Below, in pieces: positions 40,808 to 47,202 of a stretch of DNA of 47,202 nucleotides. The DNA is taken from positions 1 to 47,202 of the forward strand of contig CAYUFB010000007.1 in assembly GCA_964444125.1 (NCBI GenBank). The letters are read 5' to 3'. The position numbers and the translations under genes are program-made. Origin of the DNA: CAYUFB01 sp964444125. GTDB taxonomy: Bacteria; Patescibacteriota; Dojkabacteria; B142; JAFGMG01. Below the pieces are notes generated by a model. That model ran no database searches, was not told the origin of the DNA, and saw nothing but the letters and a program-made list of their open reading frames with translations. The first letter of the stretch is position 1. The number at the start of each line of letters is the position of its first letter.

Positions 40808-40898
40808 ATTGTTATACCTTAATAAATAAACAACCCCATCTTGCACAAGAAAATCTTGCAGGCATTTATAAGACAGGTGCTAAATTGGAAAGATTATA
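40808..40898 (-). promoter_or_regulatory. rpsB promoter and 5' leader
   Basis: The extended -10 box TGGTATAAT (40893-40898 for the hexamer) follows eight T. Transcription from about 40886 gives a leader of about 79 bases. In the leader CAAGA/TCTTG can form a small hairpin (GCAAGATTTTCTTGTGC) and CAAGAT occurs twice. Leader-mediated autoregulation by S2 is known in E. coli; here it is only a possibility. Confidence 0.45.
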
Positions 40899-40925
40899 CC
40901 AAAAAAAACCATGCAATAACAATTG

Positions 40926-41307
40926 TTAGTAATAATTTCTCATATTCATAAATCTGTAACTCATCATTTCATCTAAAGCATCCTTCAAATCCTCTGCTTC
41001 ATCAATAAGCAATCCATTGATTTCAAACAAAACCTGCTCTGAATTTACTTTCTTTGCACCTACTACAGCACTGTGCCTAGATTTTTTTTATATAAACATA
41101 GCCTATGTCCATAGCGCTGTAGGTCTCTCTATTTTCTCCCCCTCCAAAAAATGGTCGATACCCAAGAGATATTCTATTGGGATAAACTTTTACCGTTAGT
41201 GTAGTAAAAAATTGAGCACGATTTGTTTCAAGATTATAAACAACTTTATTTAAATCAATCGAACCATTATACAAAGTAGATACCTGTGGACGTAAAGAAT
41301 TCTGCAT
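40926..41307 (-). pseudogene. Small unknown gene split by a +1 shift at an A8 run
   Basis: The frame from the ATG at 41307 gives 76 residues ending GYVYIKKI then TAG. The break falls on eight A (41082-41089). Skipping one A continues the frame as IKKSRHSAVVGAKKVNSEQV and on through LLIDEAEDLKDALDEMM to a TAA at 40926, giving about 126 residues with sensible coding character. The first part is beta-rich and basic; the second ends in an acidic helix. I recognise no family. It may be a sequencing error in a homopolymer, a real frameshift, or transcriptional slippage at A8. It lies between topA and rpsB. Confidence 0.5.
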
Positions 41308-41418
41308 TATTCTACTCTAACATGTAAGTTTGACTACTATAACGATTGAATCAAACTCCCTTTACTGAACAATATAATTGATATTAAGTATTTATCGTTA
41401 CTTTATTCTGTAACATAT

Positions 41419-41502
41419 GCGTATCGGGTCACGGTTCGGCACCTAGGGTGTTTGTGGATATCGAGTAACACACCTATACGCAAGACACAAAAGCGTAAAC
41501 GC
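41419..41502. other. GC-rich structured element of unknown function
   Basis: GCGTA (41419-41423) pairs with TACGC (41477-41481). Inside, TAGG-GTGTT (41444-41452) pairs with AACAC-A-CCTA (41467-41476) with one bulged A and a 14-base loop. A separate hairpin GCGT-AA-ACGC lies at 41493-41502; on the minus strand it is followed by TTTTGTGT and could weakly terminate topA. The element stands out in an AT-rich gap of 221 bases. I can match it to no tmRNA, RNase P, SRP, tRNA or riboswitch pattern. The remaining 41308-41418 shows nothing I can name. Confidence 0.4.
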
Positions 41503-41528
41503 CATCGAACGAACAATAACCTAGGAAA

Positions 41529-43763
41529 TTAAATAGGAAGATTTAAATCTTTCTTTTTCTTGCCAATTTCTTTTTTATTAAGCGAAACTATTTCTTTTGT
41601 TTTTGGATAATCAGGATGCGCCCAAAATTCGCCGAACCGTCCTCTTCTTAAGACCATATTTTTGCCATTTTTTGTTTTTGGAGTAGAACCATAGATTGCC
41701 TTAATTGTTTTCTTCGAATATTGAATCGGCCTTGCATCTTTGACCTTTGGATAATCAGGATGCGCCCAAAAATAACCAAATCTACCCTTCTTAAAAACAT
41801 ATGCTCGCCCATCTTCTGTCCTTGGTGATTGCTCATAATTTTTCAGGAACTCATCCGTCCTAACCCATTTTTCAAGATTTTTCAATTCCTCATCTTCAAT
41901 CCCTACCATGCCTTTACAATCGGGCCACTTTTTACAACTATAAAAACGGCCGTATTTTCCAAGCTTGATCGCCATTTTCCCTTTACATTCAGGACACTTG
42001 AAGCCTTTTGGGGCTTCACCAAGAATCGTATACTCGCCTCTATCTATTACCTTATCTATTTTGCCCAAATGCTTTTCGAATGAACCATAGAAATTTGATA
42101 ACAATTCAATCCAATCTTTTTTACCATTAGCGATTTTATCCAAATCATCCTCCAAATTCGCTGTAAATTGAATGTCGACAATTCCATTGAAATTCTCTTC
42201 CAAGAATCTCGTAACAACAAATCCCAAATCAGTCGGATAGATATACCTACCTTCTTTTTGAATATACGATCTTTGAGAAATTGTAGAAATAATTGCGGAA
42301 TACGTAGAAGGTCTCCCCACACCGTATTTCTCGAGGTCCTTGATCAAAGTTGCTTCAGTATACCTAGACTTCGGTTGCGTAAAACTCTGACTTCCGACTA
42401 AAATGGCAGGATACAGCTCTTGATTTTCTTGTATTTCTGGCAAAATACTTTCCTTGGCCCCTACGCCCAATACTTTATAAAATCCATCAAATACTAATCT
42501 AACACCCTTAGCAACAAATTCACAGTCCCCCACTACAATATAAATATTCTTACCTTCTAGCCTAGCATCAGACATCTGAGAGGCCAATGTTCTTTGCCAT
42601 ATCAATTTATACAATTTAACCAATGACCCATCATTGAGTTTGGCCCCATCCTCATTAAAGTTTGTAGGACGAATTGCCTCATGGGCCTCCTGCGCAACTT
42701 TGGATTTAGTCTTATATCTTTTTGGAACCTCTGGCAAATACTCACTACCAAATTTTTTATTAATATATTTCCTTGCTTCATTTATAGCCTTGTCAGACAA
42801 CGTAATAGAATCAGTACGCATATATGTGATATGCCCCGCCTCATAAAGTTTTTGTGCTATCTGCATTGTCTTTTTGGGGCTATAACCAAGAACATTTGCA
42901 GCCATTTGTTGTAATGTACTCGTCTTTAATGGAGCCGGCCCGGACCGGACAAGATCTTTAGACTCAATATCTTTCACATGCCACTTATGGCCGGTCAATC
43001 CATTTAATAAATTTTTTATATCCGCCTCATTTTTCAGATCAGGCTTCTTATTTTTGTATTTCAACAAATCAAAACCAATAAATCTTTCATCTATTTCAAT
43101 TTCTTCTTCATATTTTTGAATTACAGTTTTGCATCTAGATTGATCCTTCTCTGACAAATAAGCTTTTACTTCCCAATACTCTTCTTTTTTAAATGCCTCC
43201 CTTTCTCTTTCTCTATCAACAACAAGCTTCAGAGCCACTGATTGAACGCGACCTGCCGAAAGACCGTAACGTACCTTTTTCCAAAGAAGTGGAGATAATT
43301 TGTATCCTACAAGCCTATCTAATATGCGACGAGTTTGTTGCGCATTAACCAAATCCATATCTATCTGCCTTGGCTTCATAATAGCTGCCTTAACTGCCTC
43401 TTCAGTAATTTCTCCAAAAACTATCCTCTCTAAACTCATCCCTTTCTTCACTACACCATTTTTATTTACGACTCCCAATCTCTGAGCTACATGCCAACCA
43501 ATTGCTTCTCCCTCGCGATCAGGATCAACTGCCAATACCAAACCCGATTTCCCGGCAAAAGCTTTTTTCAAATCCTGCAATACTGTCCTTTTTGTAACTA
43601 TATATTTAGCCTTGAATTTATCATCAACATCAACTCCAATCTCTTTTTTGGGCAGGTCAATAAGATGCCCTTTCGAAGCGAGCACCTTATAACCTTTACC
43701 TAAATATTTTTGGATAGACCCTCGTTTGGATGGAGACTCTACTATAACTAACTTTTCTTCCAT
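41529..43763 (-). CDS. topA: DNA topoisomerase I (type IA)
   Basis: Relaxes negative supercoils by passing a strand through a single-strand break. The 744-residue protein has the Toprim domain (LVIVESPSKRGSIQKYLG; VDPDREGEAIGWH), the active Tyr314 in HITYMRTDS, and GRPSTYSAIISTI. A four-cysteine zinc finger follows (FKCPECKGKMAIKLG ... CKKWPDCKG). The C-terminus then has two cysteine-free copies of a GRFGxFWAHPDYPK motif. Their DNA includes an identical 26-bp direct repeat (41602-41627 and 41746-41771). dprA lies 34 bases upstream, a common pairing. Confidence 0.97.
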   Translation of the reverse strand: MEEKLVIVESPSKRGSIQKYLGKGYKVLASKGHLIDLPKKEIGVDVDDKFKAKYIVTKRTVLQDLKKAFAGKSGLVLAVDPDREGEAIGWHVAQRLGVVNKNGVVKKGMSLERIVFGEITEEAVKAAIMKPRQIDMDLVNAQQTRRILDRLVGYKLSPLLWKKVRYGLSAGRVQSVALKLVVDREREREAFKKEEYWEVKAYLSEKDQSRCKTVIQKYEEEIEIDERFIGFDLLKYKNKKPDLKNEADIKNLLNGLTGHKWHVKDIESKDLVRSGPAPLKTSTLQQMAANVLGYSPKKTMQIAQKLYEAGHITYMRTDSITLSDKAINEARKYINKKFGSEYLPEVPKRYKTKSKVAQEAHEAIRPTNFNEDGAKLNDGSLVKLYKLIWQRTLASQMSDARLEGKNIYIVVGDCEFVAKGVRLVFDGFYKVLGVGAKESILPEIQENQELYPAILVGSQSFTQPKSRYTEATLIKDLEKYGVGRPSTYSAIISTISQRSYIQKEGRYIYPTDLGFVVTRFLEENFNGIVDIQFTANLEDDLDKIANGKKDWIELLSNFYGSFEKHLGKIDKVIDRGEYTILGEAPKGFKCPECKGKMAIKLGKYGRFYSCKKWPDCKGMVGIEDEELKNLEKWVRTDEFLKNYEQSPRTEDGRAYVFKKGRFGYFWAHPDYPKVKDARPIQYSKKTIKAIYGSTPKTKNGKNMVLRRGRFGEFWAHPDYPKTKEIVSLNKKEIGKKKKDLNLPI

Positions 43764-43797
43764 TATATTTTTTATACTTTATTTAAGATATCACCCT

Positions 43798-44883
43798 TCA
43801 AATAATAATACAAAACTTTCCATCATCAGCCTTCTTTATTGCACCATCTAACTCCAATAACGACAATGAGGCTAACAGATCGGAGCTACTTATGTCAAAT
43901 TCTTCCAATAATCCTTCTTCAGACATAGAAGTCACTTCTAGTTTTTTTAGAATTTCTTCATCAAGACCCAAATACTTCTTTCTTATCTTATCATTGCCAA
44001 TGCCCAAACATCCCAATTGGTCATACAAATTATTCGAATTTGCTATCACACAAGCTTTCTGAGAATAAATTAATGAATTATTACCCTCGAAATTCTTCTT
44101 TCTAATATCCGCAGGAAATGTATATACATTGCGATTTTCTCTAAAAGCAACATCCGCGGTTATCAGTGCACCGCTTTTTTGGGGTGATTCAACTATGAAT
44201 ATCGAATCTGAAATACCTGCAATAATTCTATTACGGGCCGCGAAGTTCCCCTTGTTAAACTTGACTGGTCTCAAATATTCGGAAATAACCAAGCCTCCTT
44301 TTTCTAATATTTTTCTATATATATCATAATTACTTCTCGGACTAGGAATATCCGGTGGAGTGGCTAGAACAGCAATAACCGGCATACCTTCTTTCATCGC
44401 ACGTTCGTGAGCAAGTCGATCAATACCAAAAGCCATCCCACTCACTATCGTAACAGGCAAAACTTTCAAATCTTCAACTAATTTTTTGGTCAAATATTGT
44501 CCATATTCACTAAATCGTCTAGTACCTACTATTGCAATGTTTTTTTGCTTATTGAGCAGCTTAATATCACCCTTATAATACAATACAGGTGGTGGGTCAT
44601 ATATTGAAGTAAGAATTTCCGGGTACGATGATTCACCAAACACGACATATTGTATATCCCGTTGCTTTAATTGGTCCATATCTCCAATCATCTCATTATC
44701 ATAACAACCACTCAAAAGATCTCGCGCAAAACTATTACACATTTCACCCAAATCACTCTCTCTCGAGATCCGAAGGAAAGCACCAACGGATCCAAACTTA
44801 TTTATTACTTGCTTAAATCTAACTGAGCCTAATCCCTTGACTCGGGATAACTTATATCTTAAACACCTCTCGTTTTCATCCAT
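43798..44883 (-). CDS. dprA: DNA processing protein DprA
   Basis: DprA protects incoming single strands and loads RecA during natural transformation. I place the start at the ATG at 44883 (MDENERC), 361 residues; an upstream ATG at 44916 adds 11 residues. There is an N-terminal helical/HhH part (LSRVKGLGSVRFKQVINKFG), the Rossmann-like domain with IVGTRRFSEYG, VSGMAFGIDRLAHERAM, NFAARNRIIAGISD and SGALITADVA, and a C-terminal winged helix (LEEFDISSSDLLASLSLLELDG). It is consistent with competence, as reported for several CPR genomes with type IV pili. topA follows. Confidence 0.95.
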   Translation of the reverse strand: MDENERCLRYKLSRVKGLGSVRFKQVINKFGSVGAFLRISRESDLGEMCNSFARDLLSGCYDNEMIGDMDQLKQRDIQYVVFGESSYPEILTSIYDPPPVLYYKGDIKLLNKQKNIAIVGTRRFSEYGQYLTKKLVEDLKVLPVTIVSGMAFGIDRLAHERAMKEGMPVIAVLATPPDIPSPRSNYDIYRKILEKGGLVISEYLRPVKFNKGNFAARNRIIAGISDSIFIVESPQKSGALITADVAFRENRNVYTFPADIRKKNFEGNNSLIYSQKACVIANSNNLYDQLGCLGIGNDKIRKKYLGLDEEILKKLEVTSMSEEGLLEEFDISSSDLLASLSLLELDGAIKKADDGKFCIII

Positions 44884-44962
44884 TTCATAGAAATTAAACA
44901 ACACGATAATACTCATCGAAGATTAAATATTTATGAAAAAATCCTGAATAATTAACGAAAGA

Positions 44963-46804
44963 TTATTTTTTGTATAACCAATTTATGAAATCTTTTATAA
45001 CTGGCAAAGATTGATATCCTCTACCACCCTCTTGAAGATGAATCAAAAATGTATAATCTGTGTTGTCGTATTCAAAACCACCCATCACCCAAGAATGCGC
45101 ACCAGTAATTTTTTGTCCATTACGATACTCTGTAGCATCAGCTGAGCCAGTTTTGACATAAGGACGCCCTTCAAGACCCTTTAACTGATTAGCACTACCC
45201 ATTTCCCCATTTATTGCGTAATACATTCCATCTTTTATTATTCGAAAGTTTTCATCCTTTACTGGTATCTCTCTAATTACTTCACGATCAAAGGACAACA
45301 ATTGCTTTCCTTCTTGAGAAACCGCTTTTTCTAATATATGTGGTCGAACTACCGATCCCTGATTTTCTATTGTACTAGCAACAACCGCCATTTGAATTGG
45401 CGTAGAGGTTACCAATCCTTGACCAATAACCGTATTACAAATATCTGCTAAATACCAGGGCTCTTTTTGTAATTTTAGTTTCAATTCTGGAGTAGCCATA
45501 GTACCCGATTGTTCGCCTGGAAGATCAATCTGAGTCAACTGGCCGACCCCAAAATCATTGGCATATTTAGCCAAGGTATTTATACCCCCAGCATTATATG
45601 CTAATTCCAGACCTGTTTTGCAGAAAAATACATTACTGGACCTACCTAATCCTTCTACTATTCCCATTTTCCCTAAATATCTGTTATCAGCCTCACACAA
45701 TTTATACATAGGCAATTCAACACAACCTGAATCAAACTTAGTTGAACGACTGACAACCCCCTCCTCCAAAGCGGTCGCAGCCACTATTGGTTTAAATATT
45801 GAACCAGTAGGAAGTTGTAATGCTATTGCTCTATTTAATAATGGCGTTGCCTCATCAGAATTCAAGCTTTCAAAGTCCTTACTACTAATACCTGAAGCAA
45901 ATAGGTTATTATCATAACTTGGGTAGTTGACCATAGCACGTATCTTTCCTGTGTTACTTTCCATAATAATTCCTACGCCCGCAAAGGCGTTTGCATCATT
46001 TACCCTTTTTTCTATTAATTCATATAATTTTTCCTGCCAATAAATATCAATAGTCAAAAACACATTAGCTCCACTTGCAGGCATCTCAGAAATTACTTCC
46101 CTATACTTTGCTTCAGTTAGATTTGCTGTTTGTAATTTCGTCCCATCAACACCTCTAAGTAATAAGTCATACTCCTTTTCTACTCCATCTTTGCCTATTT
46201 TAGTATTCTGATCTAACCCGGTTATTTCTACTTCTTTTGAATTAATATCTCCAACATAGCCTATCAGATGCGAAGTCAATAAAGGATATTTATAGACTCT
46301 CTTAGAGTCTTCCGCAACGGTTATTCCATCAAACTCATCAATTTGCAATATTAACGAATAGTATTCATCTTCAGAGAGAGAAGATATCAATCGAATCAAA
46401 GATCTTTCCTCGTTTGCTGAAAACTCCTCATATTTGGATTGGTAAACGGCAAGAAGCTCAACACCATCCTTGTTTAGTATTGAAGCTAATTTCGTTATCT
46501 CATTTTCAATATCTTGTGTTTTTGCAGGATTCACAAATACAGTGTATGTGCCCACGTTTTGTGCCAAGACTATCCCGTTTTTATCGAAAATCAATCCACG
46601 CGGAGCTCTAAGAATTTGTTCATTCTGATAAATATTTCTAGCTTTTACGAGGTTTTTTTCACCATTAATTATCTGAAGGTCTACCAGATTTCTGAATATG
46701 AAGGCTATAACCAACATAATCGAAAACCATACAAAAAGTGATCTCCACCTGGAACTTATCTTTTCCTCGGTTGTAATAACACTTTCAATGGAAAAATCAT
46801 TCAT
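44963..46804 (-). CDS. mrdA: Penicillin-binding protein 2 (elongasome transpeptidase)
   Basis: Cross-links peptidoglycan during rod elongation. The 613-residue protein has an N-terminal membrane helix at about 22-42, the dimerisation region (APRGLIFDKNGIVLAQN; LIGYVGDI; GKDGVEKEYDLLLRG), then the transpeptidase with Ser335-x-x-Lys338 (TGSIFKP), Ser389-x-Asn391 (RSSNVFF) and Lys551-Thr-Gly (VKTGSAD). All three motifs are intact. The ATG overlaps the mreD-like TGA as ATGA. The upstream mreD-like gene assigns it to the elongation machinery rather than division. dprA follows. Confidence 0.95.
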   Translation of the reverse strand: MNDFSIESVITTEEKISSRWRSLFVWFSIMLVIAFIFRNLVDLQIINGEKNLVKARNIYQNEQILRAPRGLIFDKNGIVLAQNVGTYTVFVNPAKTQDIENEITKLASILNKDGVELLAVYQSKYEEFSANEERSLIRLISSLSEDEYYSLILQIDEFDGITVAEDSKRVYKYPLLTSHLIGYVGDINSKEVEITGLDQNTKIGKDGVEKEYDLLLRGVDGTKLQTANLTEAKYREVISEMPASGANVFLTIDIYWQEKLYELIEKRVNDANAFAGVGIIMESNTGKIRAMVNYPSYDNNLFASGISSKDFESLNSDEATPLLNRAIALQLPTGSIFKPIVAATALEEGVVSRSTKFDSGCVELPMYKLCEADNRYLGKMGIVEGLGRSSNVFFCKTGLELAYNAGGINTLAKYANDFGVGQLTQIDLPGEQSGTMATPELKLKLQKEPWYLADICNTVIGQGLVTSTPIQMAVVASTIENQGSVVRPHILEKAVSQEGKQLLSFDREVIREIPVKDENFRIIKDGMYYAINGEMGSANQLKGLEGRPYVKTGSADATEYRNGQKITGAHSWVMGGFEYDNTDYTFLIHLQEGGRGYQSLPVIKDFINWLYKK

Positions 46805-47190
46805 ACTTTTATTCTTTTATAATCAATTTTGACAACGAATTTTTGTATTGATAGCCCTATGAGAATGTTTAAAACAAGGCCCTTTAAGACCACTACATAC
46901 AATAATTCCAACCCAGCAAAAACAGATAAGAACGCTTTTATAAGTGTACCAACCACAACATAAGCTAGAAGCAATAACCTTCTCGAATCTCCCGAAAAGA
47001 CTTTCGTTACTCGATTAATGAAAAACAGTAGAAGTACACCCCCAAGATTAATAATAATATTAGTACCCAAATAATCAACCCTAACCAGATCTACCACCAA
47101 TCCAACAATTATTATCCATAATAAATAATTCCTAAAGTCGTTTTCCGAAACAAAAATGATTGCTGATATGATCAGAAAGAAATCAAAATA
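46801..47190 (-). CDS. mreD: MreD-like rod-shape membrane protein, truncated by the window edge
   Basis: MreD is a small membrane partner of MreC and PBP2 in the elongasome. The visible 129 residues form four or five membrane helices with VGLVVDLVRVDYLGTN, which matches the family's G-x-x-x-D-hydrophobic region, and LYVVVLKGLVLNILIG. The frame is closed by a TGA at 47191-47193 but has no ATG; the first usable start would be a CTG near 47175, a TTG at 47103 or a GTG at 47100. Skipping one T of the run at 47184-47187 would join a different upstream frame (HLIFDFFLIIS), so a frameshift near the edge is possible. Overlap with PBP2 supports the call. Confidence 0.5.
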   Translation of the reverse strand, partial: YFDFFLIISAIIFVSENDFRNYLLWIIIVGLVVDLVRVDYLGTNIIINLGGVLLLFFINRVTKVFSGDSRRLLLLAYVVVGTLIKAFLSVFAGLELLYVVVLKGLVLNILIGLSIQKFVVKIDYKRIKV

Positions 47191-47202
47191 TCAGATGTAA
47201 TG

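Noticed and set aside
41419..41481. tRNA-like look (GGTTCGG word, closing stem GCGTA/TACGC)
   Set aside because: Only about 63 bases, no D or anticodon arm, and the acceptor pairing fails at the seventh base.
41308..41528. tmRNA, RNase P RNA or SRP RNA in the largest noncoding stretch
   Set aside because: None of the diagnostic core sequences of these RNAs is present on either strand.
1..47202. Alternative genetic code (TGA as glycine)
   Set aside because: TGA ends prfA, rpsR, the MFS gene, the 582-aa gene and others at exact overlaps with the next start, so it is a stop.
1..47202. CRISPR arrays, insertion sequences, prophage or integrase genes
   Set aside because: No regularly spaced repeats, transposase or integrase motifs seen; repeats in the window are protein-coding modules.

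Overview
The window looks like part of a small, AT-rich chromosome from the Candidate Phyla Radiation (Patescibacteria). The reasons are the compact housekeeping layout, many small unknown membrane proteins, a giant Sec-exported adhesin ending in an S74 chaperone domain, a tRNA without an encoded CCA, and an archaeal-type AMP phosphorylase plus ribose-1,5-bisphosphate isomerase. The last pair and the cohesin/dockerin genes fit Dojkabacteria (WS6)-like lineages, but the phylum is an inference because no rRNA gene is present. TGA ends several genes inside ATGA or TTGA overlaps, so the code is standard (table 11), not table 25.

Layout. 1-5.5 kb, minus strand: truncated lspA, a divergent Lgt-like protein, an MFS transporter, an M16 peptidase, a membrane protein with a lysine tail, tRNA-Leu(CAA) with a terminator, and two small unknown proteins. 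5.5-8.2 kb, plus strand: a secreted dockerin-like protein overlapping a membrane-anchored cohesin-like protein. 8.2-11.7 kb, minus: dnaB, a CapA-like protein and a degenerate metallo-beta-lactamase-fold protein. 11.9-13.7 kb: rpmE and two convergent related membrane proteins, one with a LytR_C-like end. 13.65-20.0 kb, minus: the 2111-residue adhesin with duplicated YadA-like modules. 20.2-22.1 kb, plus: prfA-prmC.

22-47 kb is one long minus-strand run. Read 5' to 3' it is mreD-PBP2-dprA-topA, a frameshifted small ORF, rpsB-tsf-frr-rseP, rpsU-dnaX-ybaB-recR-cca, a beta-CASP nuclease, R15P isomerase, AMP phosphorylase, ychF, rpsF-ssb-rpsR, an unknown 582-aa gene, ctpA and htrA.

Function. Most genes serve information processing and envelope maintenance. 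The accessory content is surface attachment (S74 adhesin, cohesin/dockerin pair, proteases) and nucleotide salvage. A beta-CASP nuclease next to AMP phosphorylase and R15P isomerase suggests that scavenged RNA is turned into AMP, ribose-1,5-bisphosphate and RuBP. No RuBisCO lies in the window.

Expression signals. Nearly all starts lack a Shine-Dalgarno sequence, and several have a TATAAT-like box within a few bases of the ATG, suggesting leaderless mRNAs. rpsU is the clear exception, with AAGGAGGTG at ideal spacing. Promoters and a terminator are packed onto stop codons at rseP/rpsU and tsf/frr. Three of the larger intergenic gaps carry nested inverted repeats that could be structured RNAs or operators; these, the rpsU signal, the cohesin/dockerin pair, the AMP cluster and the 582-aa gene are the best targets for a second look.
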